Shown: piece by piece, positions 54,311 to 63,271 of the stretch | How positions within the stretch are numbered: position 1 is the stretch's first letter | Layout of the letters: each line of letters opens with the position of its first letter | Assembly (NCBI RefSeq): GCF_030849025.1 | Contig: NZ_CP118224.1 | Coordinates: 1,348,001-1,412,000 of the forward strand | Length of the DNA: 64,000 nucleotides | Source of the DNA: Oceanimonas pelagia | GTDB taxonomy: Bacteria > Pseudomonadota > Gammaproteobacteria > Enterobacterales > Aeromonadaceae | Direction of reading: 5' to 3' | The notes under the pieces: model-generated | Databases searched by the model: none | Told to the model about the DNA's origin: nothing | Seen by the model: only the letters and a program-made list of their open reading frames with translations | Translations under genes and position numbers: made by a program

Positions 54311-54324
54311 TTGACCGAGATCAA
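54311..54324 (+). promoter_or_regulatory. FNR-like box with class II geometry
   Basis: TTGAC-CGAG-ATCAA, one mismatch to consensus. TAACCT (54346-54351) is at the expected -10 distance, giving a start near 54358. Confidence 0.5.
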
Positions 54325-54357
54325 GGGGCGCTCCCGCCAGTGGAGTAACCTTGGTCG

Positions 54358-54461
54358 GTGTTGACGCCACGTCAGCAGACTGAGGCTCACCGGGGGTGAA
54401 CTCAGATTCTGGTTTCTGTTCACTCGTTAATTTACTGGCCCTTGGCGGCCAGTTTTTTTTT
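54358..54461 (+). ncRNA. Candidate FNR-controlled small RNA
   Basis: About 104 nt from the predicted start to the end of a T9 run. It contains an extended stem-loop (CTGAG-G-CTCACC ... GGTGA-A-CTCAG, about 54384-54409) and a terminator (CTGGCC-CTTGGC-GGCCAG plus T9, 54435-54461). No ORF with an RBS. In position and architecture it recalls E. coli FnrS, but I see no sequence homology. Alternatively it is the 3' untranslated part of the 44-aa gene. Confidence 0.4.
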
Positions 54462-54630
54462 GAACCGTCATCAAAACGTCACCGGATCCGGGCAGCATGA
54501 CGGCTGCTTGGGTTTTGGCCAATTGGCATGACGGCTGAACGATTAATGTCACCGCAATGTTCTATATATGTTATAAGAGTGATAACCAAATCGAGGGCTC
54601 AGCCGGCTGTTTAAAGAGTGAGCTGGATCC
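54462..54630. other. Intergenic stretch before the sixA promoter
   Basis: No gene seen. A 12-base direct repeat GCATGACGGCTG occurs at 54495-54506 and 54526-54537. The remainder is AT-rich with no clear element. Confidence 0.4.
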
Positions 54631-54659
54631 TTGAGCGACACGAGTCGCAGGGGTATGAT
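54631..54659 (+). promoter_or_regulatory. Promoter of sixA
   Basis: TTGAGC (54631-54636), 17-base spacer, TATGAT (54654-54659), 45 bases before the start codon. Confidence 0.65.
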
Positions 54660-54703
54660 GCCCGCCATTTTTAAAGGCGGGTTCGCCTGAAGGTGAGGTG
54701 GAG

Positions 54704-55216
54704 ATGAACATCTTTATCATGCGTCATGGTCAGGCAGCGCCACAGGCGTCGAACGATGCGTTGAGGCCGTTAACCGAGCAGGGATGCGAAGAAGTATGCC
54801 TGATGGCGCAGTGGCTGGCGCCACAGGTGCCGGTGTTCGACCGGGTGCTGGTCAGCCCGTATGTGCGCAGTCAGCAAACCTGGCAGCAGATGTCCCGTTT
54901 TATTCCGGGCATTCAGGTGGACGATTGCAATGAGCTGACGCCCGACACCGATGCCGACCTCACCGCCAGCCTGATCCTGGCCTATTGCGAGCCGGAGCGG
55001 GAGGGCAACCTGTTGGTGGTCAGCCACATGCCTCTGGTGGGTTTTCTGATTGAAAGCCTGTGTCCGGGTACCCTGGCACCGATTTTCGTGACCGCCGGAA
55101 TTGCCAGGATCACCCTGGAAAAGGGGCACGGTGGTTTGTTTAACTGGCTGGAGGGACCGCACAGTGTCCGTACCCAGCATGCAGGAGCCTGGCCGTTATG
55201 CGGTACCACAGGCTGA
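54704..55216 (+). CDS. sixA: Phosphohistidine phosphatase SixA
   Basis: 170 residues from ATG 54704 (GAGGTGGAG upstream). The RHG catalytic motif is at the N terminus (FIMRHGQAAPQ, phosphoacceptor His8); the second histidine lies in VVSHMPLVG. Family members dephosphorylate HPt domains such as ArcB and the nitrogen PTS protein. Length and sequence match E. coli SixA (161). Confidence 0.92.
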   Translation: MNIFIMRHGQAAPQASNDALRPLTEQGCEEVCLMAQWLAPQVPVFDRVLVSPYVRSQQTWQQMSRFIPGIQVDDCNELTPDTDADLTASLILAYCEPEREGNLLVVSHMPLVGFLIESLCPGTLAPIFVTAGIARITLEKGHGGLFNWLEGPHSVRTQHAGAWPLCGTTG

Positions 55217-55276
55217 ATGATTCAACTAACAACAAAATATGAAACATGAGCACAGATAAAAAGGCAGGGGTGAGAA

Positions 55277-55489
55277 ATGCGAATCTTTAACAAGTATCAG
55301 CCTTTGTTGATCGCCAAATACGTTAAAACCTTCTTCAAGGGCAGGCTCTACATTCACGGCCGTGGCGCCTACAGCTACGCCCGGGGCATGCTGATCATGC
55401 CCGAGCAGGCCGATGACCGCCACCGCAAGACGGTGAGTGAAATCAACCGGCTGATCGGTCAGCTGAACTCACCACAACCCGCCGCCTGA
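55277..55489 (+). CDS. ytfK: YtfK family protein (DUF1107)
   Basis: 70 residues; MRIFNKYQPLLIAKYVKTFFKGRLYIHG aligns with E. coli YtfK (68 residues), reported to promote SpoT-dependent (p)ppGpp accumulation during phosphate and fatty-acid starvation. GGGGTGAG precedes the ATG. Confidence 0.88.
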   Translation: MRIFNKYQPLLIAKYVKTFFKGRLYIHGRGAYSYARGMLIMPEQADDRHRKTVSEINRLIGQLNSPQPAA

Positions 55490-55513
55490 GCAGGGCGTAT
55501 ACGGGATCTTGCG

Positions 55514-55541
55514 ACAAGGCCGGGCATTTGCCCGGCCTTGT
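55514..55541. terminator. GC hairpin between ytfK and smrB
   Basis: ACAAGGCCGGGC / GCCCGGCCTTGT with a 4-base loop. No clear T tract; between two converging genes. Confidence 0.5.
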
Positions 55542-55546
55542 CCGTA

Positions 55547-56068
55547 TTACGACTCGGTTTTCAGCAGCACCAGCAGGGCGGCATCGCCCCCCCATTCCCG
55601 GGTGGCCTGGTGAAAGGCCATCACCTGCGGGTGCTGGGCCAGCCACATGGGCAGGCGCTGCTTGAGAATGTGCTTGCCATGGCCGTGCATGATAGACACG
55701 CAATGCACGTTGTTGCGGCGGGCGGCCAGCAGCAGTGCCGACAGCTCCTGCTTGGCCTCTTCCTGAGTCAGGCCATGCAAATCCAGGAACAGCTCGGGCA
55801 CATAGTCGCCCCGGCGCAGCCGCTTCAGTTCAAAGGCCGAGGTATCGTCGGCGCGAAAGCGGGTCGGACCGTCCTGATCCAGCCAGGGTTCATACAGGTC
55901 GGAAAACGGATGGGCTTCGGCCCTGTCCTTGCGCTCCGCCGCCCGGACGGCTTTCACCTTGACCGGCGACCGGTGCGGACTTATGGTATCCTGCTTCAGT
56001 CTGCGGATACCCTTCATCGCTTCCATAAACAGCGTTTTGTCGTCTTCGGGAGAGGATGAGGCGGTCAT
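55547..56068 (-). CDS. smrB: Smr-domain endonuclease SmrB
   Basis: 173 residues. The C-terminal Smr domain has LFLDLHGLTQEEAKQEL and VSIMHGHGKHILKQRLPMWL, where the DLHG and GHG motifs provide the nuclease residues. E. coli SmrB cleaves mRNA at collided ribosomes. As in E. coli it is divergent from prmB. Confidence 0.92.
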   Translation of the reverse strand: MTASSSPEDDKTLFMEAMKGIRRLKQDTISPHRSPVKVKAVRAAERKDRAEAHPFSDLYEPWLDQDGPTRFRADDTSAFELKRLRRGDYVPELFLDLHGLTQEEAKQELSALLLAARRNNVHCVSIMHGHGKHILKQRLPMWLAQHPQVMAFHQATREWGGDAALLVLLKTES

Positions 56069-56117
56069 GTTCGCTCAGTCAATCAAAAAACAGCCATTTT
56101 AACGAGGCGGAGGGGTT

Positions 56118-57038
56118 TTGGACACGCTTTTTAACGATGAGGCGCTCACCGAGCTGCACACCATGGGTGACTGGCTGCGGTTTGCCGCCAGCCGCTTTCA
56201 GCAGGCCGGCCTGTTTTACGGCCACGGCACCGACAACGCCTGGGACGATGCGGTGCAACTGGTGTTGCCGTTGCTGCATCTGCCCCTCGACTGTCCGCCC
56301 CAGGCGAAGGATGCCCGGCTGGTGCCCGCCGAGCGCCGGGTGCTGCTGGACGCCATTCGTCGCCGGGTGGAAGAACGCCTGCCCACGCCCTACATTACCC
56401 ACACCGCCTGGTTTGCCGGCTATGAATTCTACGTGGACGAGCGGGTGCTGATCCCACGCTCGCCCATTGCCGAGCTGATCGATACCCGCTTTGCGCCCTG
56501 GCTGGCCCATGAGCCCGCCCGCATCATGGACATGTGCACCGGCTCCGGCTGCATCGCCATCGCCCTGGCCCATGCCTTTCCCGAGGCGGAAGTGGACGCT
56601 CTCGACATCTCCCGGGATGCCCTCGACGTGGCCGAGATCAACATTCAGAACCACGGTCTGGAACAGCAGGTGATTCCCATAGAGTCGGATCTGTTCTCGG
56701 CGCTGCCCGCCGGTGACAAGTACGATCTGATCGTGGCCAATCCGCCCTATGTGGACGAAGAGGACATGAGCGATCTGCCCGAGGAGTTCCGCCACGAGCC
56801 GGAGCTGGCGCTGGCCTCCGGGGCCGACGGCCTCGACTTTACCCGTCGCCTGCTGGCCCAGGCCTGTGACTTCCTCACCGACGACGGCGTGCTGGTGGTG
56901 GAAGTGGGCAACAGCCAGGTGCACATGGAGTTTGCCTTTCCCGAGTTGCCGCTGTCCTGGGTGGAATTCGAGCACGGCGGCCATGGCGTGTTCGTGATCA
57001 GCCGGCGGGATCTGCTGCCGCATAAAGACCAGTTTTAA
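56118..57038 (+). CDS. prmB: Ribosomal protein uL3 glutamine methyltransferase PrmB
   Basis: 306 residues starting at TTG 56118, supported by GGAGGGG just upstream and by alignment of the N terminus (MDTLFNDEALTELHTM) with E. coli PrmB; no nearer ATG fits. Rossmann methyltransferase with MDMCTGSGCIAIALA (SAM loop) and IVANPPYVDEEDMS (NPPY). Methylates Gln150 of uL3. Followed 24 bases later by aroC. Confidence 0.94.
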   Translation: MDTLFNDEALTELHTMGDWLRFAASRFQQAGLFYGHGTDNAWDDAVQLVLPLLHLPLDCPPQAKDARLVPAERRVLLDAIRRRVEERLPTPYITHTAWFAGYEFYVDERVLIPRSPIAELIDTRFAPWLAHEPARIMDMCTGSGCIAIALAHAFPEAEVDALDISRDALDVAEINIQNHGLEQQVIPIESDLFSALPAGDKYDLIVANPPYVDEEDMSDLPEEFRHEPELALASGADGLDFTRRLLAQACDFLTDDGVLVVEVGNSQVHMEFAFPELPLSWVEFEHGGHGVFVISRRDLLPHKDQF

Positions 57039-57062
57039 TCATAAAGTTGTAAGGAAAAATTC

Positions 57063-58148
57063 ATGGCAGGGAACAGTATAGGAACCCTCTTTCGCGTCTC
57101 CACCTTTGGCGAGAGCCACGGCCTGGCGCTGGGCGCCGTGGTCGATGGTGTGCCTCCCGGCGTGGAGCTGACCGAAGCAGATTTGCAGCACGACCTCGAC
57201 CGGCGCAAGCCCGGCACCTCCCGCTTTACCACCCAACGGCGGGAGGCGGACGAAGTCAAGATTCTGAGCGGCGTGTTTGAAGGCAGGACCACCGGCACCT
57301 CTATTGGTCTGCTCATCGAAAACACCGATCAGCGTTCCAAGGACTATTCCGCCATCAAGGATCTGTTCCGCCCCGGCCATGCCGATTACACCTATCACCA
57401 GAAATACGGCATTCGCGACTACCGGGGCGGCGGCCGCTCCTCGGCGCGGGAAACCGCCATGCGGGTAGCCGCCGGCGCCATTGCCAAGAAGGTGCTGGCC
57501 CGGTTCGGCGTGTCCATCTACGCCCATCTGACCCAGCTCGGCCCGATCAAGGCAGAAAGCTTTGACCGCAGCATCATTGAAACCAATCCCTTCTTTTTTG
57601 CCGATGCCGGCAAACTGGAGGCGCTGGACGAGTACATGCGCGAGCTGAAAAAGGAAGGCAATTCCATCGGCGCCAAAATTCAGGTGGTGGCCACCGGCGT
57701 GCCCGTGGGCCTGGGTGAGCCGGTGTTTGACCGCCTTGACGCCGATCTGGCCCATGCGCTGATGGGCATCAATGCGGTCAAGGGCGTGGAAATCGGTGAC
57801 GGTTTTGCCGTGGTGGAGCAAAAGGGCTCCGAGCACCGCGACGAGCTGACGCCGGAAGGCTTTGCCAGCAACCACGCCGGTGGCATTCTGGGGGGCATTT
57901 CCAGCGGTCAGGACATCGTCGCCAGCATCGCGCTCAAGCCCACCTCCAGCATCATGGTGCCGGGCAAGACCATCGACAAGGACGGTAACCCCACCGAAAT
58001 GGTCACCCGCGGCCGCCACGACCCTTGCGTGGGCATTCGCGCCGTGCCCATTGCCGAGGCCATGATGGCCATTGTGCTGCTCGATCACCTGTTGCTGAAC
58101 CGCGCCCAGAACGCCGGCGTGCACACCGGCACCCCGCAATTGCGCTGA
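57063..58148 (+). CDS. aroC: Chorismate synthase
   Basis: Last shikimate step (EPSP to chorismate, reduced FMN-dependent). 361 residues with [35 protein letters not shown] and [15 protein letters not shown] signatures. AAGGAAAA precedes the ATG. Co-linear with prmB as in E. coli. Confidence 0.97.
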   Translation: MAGNSIGTLFRVSTFGESHGLALGAVVDGVPPGVELTEADLQHDLDRRKPGTSRFTTQRREADEVKILSGVFEGRTTGTSIGLLIENTDQRSKDYSAIKDLFRPGHADYTYHQKYGIRDYRGGGRSSARETAMRVAAGAIAKKVLARFGVSIYAHLTQLGPIKAESFDRSIIETNPFFFADAGKLEALDEYMRELKKEGNSIGAKIQVVATGVPVGLGEPVFDRLDADLAHALMGINAVKGVEIGDGFAVVEQKGSEHRDELTPEGFASNHAGGILGGISSGQDIVASIALKPTSSIMVPGKTIDKDGNPTEMVTRGRHDPCVGIRAVPIAEAMMAIVLLDHLLLNRAQNAGVHTGTPQLR

Positions 58149-58239
58149 GGCGTAAACCCGGCGGTACTGGTGCCAGCGCTCATTTTGAGCGGTAGCTGAT
58201 GGCATTCACTTGTATGCCCGCAACCAGCGGGTAGAATAG

Positions 58240-58264
58240 CGGCCCTGTGAAGGGCCGTTTTTAT
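58240..58264 (+). terminator. Intrinsic terminator between aroC and epmC
   Basis: CGGCCCT-GTGA-AGGGCCG followed by TTTTTAT. Confidence 0.85.
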
Positions 58265-58272
58265 ATCTGTTT

Positions 58273-58797
58273 ATGTCGTTTTGCTACCGGGAGCTGATCT
58301 CCCTGTTCGATCACACCTTTTTTGACACTCACAATACCCGCCTGGAATTGGGGGACGACGAGCCCATCTACCTGCCGGCCGATGGCGAGGTGGACCATCA
58401 TCGCATTGTGTTTGCCCACGGCTTTTTTGCCAGCGCCCTGCATGAAATTGCCCACTGGCTGCTGGCAGGTGAGGCCCGTCGCCAGCAGGTGGATTATGGC
58501 TACTGGTATCATCCCGACGGTCGCGACGCCGCGGCCCAGGCGGCCTTTGAGGCGGTGGAGGTCAAGCCTCAGGCCATTGAGTGGGCACTGTCGGCAAGCT
58601 GTGGCTTTCCCTTTAACGTGAGCTGCGACAACCTGGAAGGCACGGTGGAGCCGGACCGGCACGCTTTTCGTGCCCGCGTGCGCGAGCAGGCCCTGCGTTA
58701 TCTCGAAACCGGTTTTCCGCCCCGGGCCCAGCGGCTGATGGCGGTGCTGCAACGGCACTACCGGCGCTCACCTTTAACCGCCGCCGACTTTGTTTAA
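58273..58797 (+). CDS. epmC: Elongation factor P hydroxylase EpmC (YfcM)
   Basis: Hydroxylates the lysyl-modified lysine of EF-P. 174 residues; IVFAHGFFASALHEIAHWLLAG (metal-binding HExxH-like segment), VDYGYWYHPDGRDA, EVKPQA and FPFNVSCDNLEG match E. coli YfcM. The ATG lies directly behind the preceding terminator with a poor RBS. Confidence 0.93.
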   Translation: MSFCYRELISLFDHTFFDTHNTRLELGDDEPIYLPADGEVDHHRIVFAHGFFASALHEIAHWLLAGEARRQQVDYGYWYHPDGRDAAAQAAFEAVEVKPQAIEWALSASCGFPFNVSCDNLEGTVEPDRHAFRARVREQALRYLETGFPPRAQRLMAVLQRHYRRSPLTAADFV

Positions 58798-58806
58798 GGA
58801 GCACTC

Positions 58807-59940
58807 ATGTTCAGGATCGGACTGATTATCAACCCTCTGGCTGGTCTTGGGGGCAGCGTGGCGCTCAAGGGCAGTGATGGCATGGCCGCCGAGGCCCTGG
58901 CCCGGGGCGCCGAGCCCCGGGCCCAGCAGCGCAGCGGTCTGGCCCTGGCCGAGCTGAGTGAACTGAAAGACCGGTTTTGCCTCTATACCGTGGCCGGCAA
59001 CATGGGTGAGCATCTGTGCCGGGAGCTGGCACTGCCGTTTGAGGTGTGCCACCAGCCGGCCGAGCCTACCACCGCCGCCGATACTCAGGCCGCCGTGGCC
59101 AGCCTGGTGGCGCAGGGCATTGATCTGCTGCTGTTTGCCGGCGGTGATGGCACCGCCCGGGACATCTGCGCGGTGGCGCCGGAAAGCCTGTGCGTGCTGG
59201 GCATTCCCGCCGGGGTGAAAATTCATTCCGGCGTCTATGGCGTCACTCCCGCCGGCACCGGCCGGCTGCTGGCCAAACTGGTGCGTGGCGAGCCGGTGAG
59301 CCTGGTGGAAGCGGACGTGATGGACATCGACGAAGATGCCTTTCGCCAGGGCCGGGTGCGTGCCCGGCGCTACGGCGAAATGCTTATTCCCGGCGAACTC
59401 AGCTATGTGCAGGCGGTGAAGGTGGCCGGCAGAGAGTCGGAAGAGCTGGTGCTCACCGACATCGCCGACGAGGTGATCGAGCGCATGGAGGCGGAAGACG
59501 ACTGCTACTTTATCATGGGCTCGGGCAGCACGGTGGCGGCGGTGATGGAGCGGCTGGGCCTTGAAAACACCCTGCTGGGCGTGGATCTGGTTTATCAAAA
59601 ACAACTAATTGCCTCGGATCTGGATGCTCAGGGCCTGTATGAACACATCAGGGACAGAAACTGCAAGCTGGTGATCACCCTGATCGGGGGCCAGGGCCAT
59701 GTGTTTGGCCGCGGCAATCAGCAGCTCAGCCCGGCGGTGATACGCGCCGTGGGGCGCGACAATATCTGGCTGCTGGCGACCAAGTCCAAGCTCAGCTCTC
59801 TGAACGGGCGCCCGCTGCGAGTCGACACCAATGATCCCGACCTGGACCGCGAACTCGGCGGCCTGATGCGGGTGATCACTGGCTACCATGATGAAGTGCT
59901 GGTACGGGTGGCAAACCCGGAATACGAGGCAAATGAATGA
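58807..59940 (+). CDS. ATP-NAD kinase-like protein (COG3199 type)
   Basis: 377 residues; GLIINPLAGLGGSVALKGSDG at the start, LLFAGGDGTARDI (the GGDG kinase motif), GIPAGVKIHSGVYGVTP, and IMGSGSTVAAVMERL. The family relates to NAD kinase and AcoX proteins; the substrate is not established. Ten bases after epmC, overlapping yfcL by four bases (ATGA). Confidence 0.82.
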   Translation: MFRIGLIINPLAGLGGSVALKGSDGMAAEALARGAEPRAQQRSGLALAELSELKDRFCLYTVAGNMGEHLCRELALPFEVCHQPAEPTTAADTQAAVASLVAQGIDLLLFAGGDGTARDICAVAPESLCVLGIPAGVKIHSGVYGVTPAGTGRLLAKLVRGEPVSLVEADVMDIDEDAFRQGRVRARRYGEMLIPGELSYVQAVKVAGRESEELVLTDIADEVIERMEAEDDCYFIMGSGSTVAAVMERLGLENTLLGVDLVYQKQLIASDLDAQGLYEHIRDRNCKLVITLIGGQGHVFGRGNQQLSPAVIRAVGRDNIWLLATKSKLSSLNGRPLRVDTNDPDLDRELGGLMRVITGYHDEVLVRVANPEYEANE

Positions 59941-60221
59941 ACATTTTTGAATTTGAACAGCGGCTGCTGAATGACATCGACAGTAAGGTGGCTGAAGCCA
60001 CGCCGGATCAGCTGTTTGCCGGTGGCTACCTGCGCGGGCACATCACCCTGGCGGTGGCCCAGAGCGAAATTGCCGGCCGCAACCATGTGCGCGACGTCAA
60101 GGCGCGGGTCAAGACCAGCCTGAACCAGGCCATTCTGAGCGGCGAGCTCAACGACGATGATCAGAAACTGGTGCTCAACTACTGGAATCAGCTGCTGGCC
60201 CGGGCGGAAGCCGGCGCCTGA
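59937..60221 (+). CDS. yfcL: YfcL family protein
   Basis: 94 residues; FEQRLLNDIDSKVAEAT followed by LFAGGYLRGHITLAVAQSE aligns with E. coli YfcL. In E. coli yfcL also neighbours epmC. Helical, function unknown. Overlaps the ATP-NAD kinase-like gene. Confidence 0.88.
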   Translation: MNIFEFEQRLLNDIDSKVAEATPDQLFAGGYLRGHITLAVAQSEIAGRNHVRDVKARVKTSLNQAILSGELNDDDQKLVLNYWNQLLARAEAGA

Positions 60222-60275
60222 GTGGCAGGCTTCGTGAAATAACGTCGCCCCGCGGGAGTGACGGTTTCAAGTAAA

Positions 60276-60310
60276 TAAAAAGGCCGACCCATGAGGGGCG
60301 GCCTTTTGCA
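60276..60310 (-). terminator. Intrinsic terminator of cysNC
   Basis: Minus strand AAGGCCG / CGGCCTT stem with a CCCC...GGGT inner pairing, then TTTTTATTTAC, about 20 bases past the cysNC stop. Confidence 0.8.
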
Positions 60311-60329
60311 TTTAGCAGCAGGGTAGGGG

Positions 60330-62252
60330 TCAGATGGACCAGTCACCATTGCCGATAATGCCTTTCTCCTTCAGCAGTTCGATCACCGCATCGGCCGCTT
60401 CGTCGGCACTCAGCCGGGTGGTGTCGAGGCGGATTTCCGGGTTCTCCGGCTGCTCGTAGGCGGAGTCGATGCCGGTGAAGTTCTTCAGCTCACCGCGGCG
60501 GGCCTTCTTGTACAGCCCCTTCACGTCGCGCTCTTCCGCCACGTTGAGCGGGGTGTCCACGTGCACTTCGATGAATTCACCGTCTTCCAGCAGCTCCCGG
60601 GCCAGGCGGCGCTCGGCGCGGAACGGCGAGATAAAGGCGGTGAGCACGATCAGGCCCGCATCCACCATCAGCTTCGACACTTCCGCCACCCGGCGAATGT
60701 TCTCCACCCGGTCGGCGTCGGTAAAGCCCAGATCCTTGTTCAGGCCGTGGCGCACGTTGTCACCGTCCAGCAGGTAGGTGTGGTTGCCCTGCGCGTGCAG
60801 CTTTTTCTCCACCAGGTTGGCGATGGTCGACTTGCCGGCACCGGACAGGCCGGTAAACCACAGCACCGCCGGTTTCTGGCCCTTGGAGAGCGCCCGCGCT
60901 TCCTTGTTCACGTCCACGTGCTGCATGTGAATGTTCTGGCTGCGGCGCAGGGAGAAGTGCAGCATGCCGGCGGCCACGGTGTTGTTGGACAGCCGGTCGA
61001 TCAGAATAAAGCCGCCGGTGTCCTTGTTGCTCTGGTAGTCGTCAAAGGCAATGGCCCGGTCCAGGCTGAGGTTACACACCGCAATGCCGTTCAGATCCAG
61101 CTTCTTGGCGGCCACGTGCTCCAGGGTGTTGACGTTCACCTGATACTTGATGTCGGTCACCGAGGCGGTCACCGTCTTGGTGCCGATCTTCAGCAGGTAG
61201 GGGCGGCCCGGCAGCAGTGGATCTTCGTGCATCCACACCAGAGTGGACTCGAACTGATCGGCGGTTTCCACCGGCGCCTCGGCGGTGGAGATCACATCCC
61301 CCCGGGAGATGTCGATTTCATCTTTCAGGGTCAGGGTCACCGACTGACCGGCTACCGCTTCGGGCAGATCGCCGCCGTGCACCACAATGCGGTCGACGGT
61401 GCTTTCCTTGCCCGACGGCAGCACGCGAATGCGATCGCCGGGTTTGACCACGCCGCTGGCGATGGTGCCGGCAAAGCCGCGGAAGTCCAGGTTGGGGCGG
61501 TTGACCCACTGCACCGGCAGGCGGAAGGGCGCGCGCTGCATGCGGGTGTCGTCCACTTCCACGGTTTCCAGGTAGCCCATCAGGGTGGTGCCGTGATACC
61601 AGGGCATGTTGGCGCTGGGCTCAACGATGTTGTCGCCCTTGAACGCCGACATGGGAATATAGGTGATGTTGTCGAGGTTGAGCTGCTCGGCAAATTGCGC
61701 GTAGTCTTCCTTAATCTTGCGGAAGGTGTCTTCCGAGTAGTTCACCAGATCCATCTTGTTGATGGCCACCACCACCTGGCGAATGCCCAGCAGCGACATC
61801 AGGTAGCTGTGGCGGCGGGTCTGGGTGAGAATGCCCTTGCGCGCATCCACCATCAGAATGGCGGCGTCGGCGGTGGAGGCGCCGGTCACCATGTTGCGGG
61901 TGTACTGCTCGTGTCCGGGAGTGTCGGCCACAATGAACTTGCGCTTGTCGGTGGAGAAGAAGCGGTAGGCCACGTCGATGGTAATGCCCTGCTCGCGCTC
62001 GGCGGCCAGGCCGTCCACCAGCAGCGCAAAGTCGATGTCCTCACCCTGAGTGCCGTACTTTTTCGAGTCGGCCTCCATGGCGGCGAGCTGATCTTCAAAC
62101 AGCATCTTGGACTCGAACAACAAGCGCCCGATCAGGGTACTCTTGCCATCGTCCACGCTGCCGCAGGTGATAAAGCGCAGCAGGCTCTTGTGCTCGTGCT
62201 GTTGCAGGTATTGCTCGATATCGGAAGCGATCAGATCGGATTGGTGCGCCAT
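60330..62252 (-). CDS. cysNC: Fused sulfate adenylyltransferase large subunit / APS kinase
   Basis: 640 residues from ATG 62252, which overlaps the cysD stop (TGATG). Residues about 1-440 are the GTPase CysN ([10 protein letters not shown] at 31-40, [18 protein letters not shown]) that energises APS formation; about 445-640 is APS kinase CysC ([32 protein letters not shown]) making PAPS. In E. coli these are separate genes; NodQ-type fusions occur elsewhere. Cytoplasmic sulfate activation. Confidence 0.96.
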   Translation of the reverse strand: MAHQSDLIASDIEQYLQQHEHKSLLRFITCGSVDDGKSTLIGRLLFESKMLFEDQLAAMEADSKKYGTQGEDIDFALLVDGLAAEREQGITIDVAYRFFSTDKRKFIVADTPGHEQYTRNMVTGASTADAAILMVDARKGILTQTRRHSYLMSLLGIRQVVVAINKMDLVNYSEDTFRKIKEDYAQFAEQLNLDNITYIPMSAFKGDNIVEPSANMPWYHGTTLMGYLETVEVDDTRMQRAPFRLPVQWVNRPNLDFRGFAGTIASGVVKPGDRIRVLPSGKESTVDRIVVHGGDLPEAVAGQSVTLTLKDEIDISRGDVISTAEAPVETADQFESTLVWMHEDPLLPGRPYLLKIGTKTVTASVTDIKYQVNVNTLEHVAAKKLDLNGIAVCNLSLDRAIAFDDYQSNKDTGGFILIDRLSNNTVAAGMLHFSLRRSQNIHMQHVDVNKEARALSKGQKPAVLWFTGLSGAGKSTIANLVEKKLHAQGNHTYLLDGDNVRHGLNKDLGFTDADRVENIRRVAEVSKLMVDAGLIVLTAFISPFRAERRLARELLEDGEFIEVHVDTPLNVAEERDVKGLYKKARRGELKNFTGIDSAYEQPENPEIRLDTTRLSADEAADAVIELLKEKGIIGNGDWSI

Positions 62253-63151
62253 CAGAAGTAACCCTCTTGTTTTTTCTTTTCCATGGATGCAGCGGAGTCG
62301 TGGTCGATCATGCGGCCCTGGCGCTCCGAGGTCTTGGTCAGCAGCATTTCCTGAATAATGGCGGGCAGGGTGTCGGCCTCGGACTCCACCGCGCCGGTGA
62401 GCGGGTAGCAGCCGAGGGTACGGAAACGCACGCTCTTCATCATCGGCACTTCGCCCTCTTTCAGCGGCATGCGCTCGTCGTCCACCATGATCAGGGTGCC
62501 GTCGCGCTCCACCACCGGACGCTGGGCGGCGTAATACAGCGGCACGATGGGAATATTCTCCAGGTGAATGTACTGCCAGATATCGAGCTCGGTCCAGTTG
62601 GACAGCGGGAACACGCGAATGGACTCGCCCTTGTGCTTGCGGGTGTTGTACTGCTTCCACAGCTCGGGGCGCTGGTTTTTCGGATCCCAGCGGTGCTGGG
62701 CGGTACGGAAGGAGAAAATGCGCTCCTTGGCCCGGGACTTTTCCTCATCGCGGCGGGCGCCCCCAAAGGCGGCGTCGAAACCGTACTTGTCCAGTGCCTG
62801 CTTGAGCCCTTCGGTCTTGGTGATGTCGGTATGAATGGCGGAGCCGTGAGTGAAGGGGTTGATGTCCTTCTCGATGGCTTCCGGGTTGATGTGCACCAGC
62901 AGCTCCATGCCCAGCTCCTTGGCCATGCGATCGCGGAACTCGTACATTTCGCGGAACTTCCAGCGGGTGTCCACGTGCAGCAGCGGAAAGGGCGGCACCG
63001 AGGGGTAGAATGCCTTCATGGCCAGGTGCAGCATCACGGCGCTGTCCTTGCCGATGGAGTAGAGCATGACGGGGTTGTCGGCCTCGGCCACCACTTCCCG
63101 CATGATGTGGATACTTTCGGCTTCCAGCCGTTGCAGGTGCGTCAGATTCAT
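62252..63151 (-). CDS. cysD: Sulfate adenylyltransferase small subunit
   Basis: Forms adenosine-5'-phosphosulfate with CysN. 299 residues; PP-loop [44 protein letters not shown]. First gene of cysD-cysNC. Confidence 0.97.
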   Translation of the reverse strand: MNLTHLQRLEAESIHIMREVVAEADNPVMLYSIGKDSAVMLHLAMKAFYPSVPPFPLLHVDTRWKFREMYEFRDRMAKELGMELLVHINPEAIEKDINPFTHGSAIHTDITKTEGLKQALDKYGFDAAFGGARRDEEKSRAKERIFSFRTAQHRWDPKNQRPELWKQYNTRKHKGESIRVFPLSNWTELDIWQYIHLENIPIVPLYYAAQRPVVERDGTLIMVDDERMPLKEGEVPMMKSVRFRTLGCYPLTGAVESEADTLPAIIQEMLLTKTSERQGRMIDHDSAASMEKKKQEGYF

Positions 63152-63183
63152 AGTGATACTGTTCTCGCCTTTGGATTATGCTA

Positions 63184-63229
63184 ATAACAAAATGTTATAG
63201 ATATTCTGTATATCAAGTTTATTTGATAT
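63184..63229. promoter_or_regulatory. Two dyads in the cysD/transporter divergent region
   Basis: ATAACA-AAA-TGTTAT (63184-63198) and ATATCAA-N6-TTGATAT (63210-63229) lie in the 120-base AT-rich gap between divergent genes. Good candidates for sites of a sulfur regulator such as CysB; no consensus match is claimed. Confidence 0.4.
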
Positions 63230-63271
63230 ATGCGTACAATGATAGCCCTGCTAAAGAGCGAGTGGTTATAT

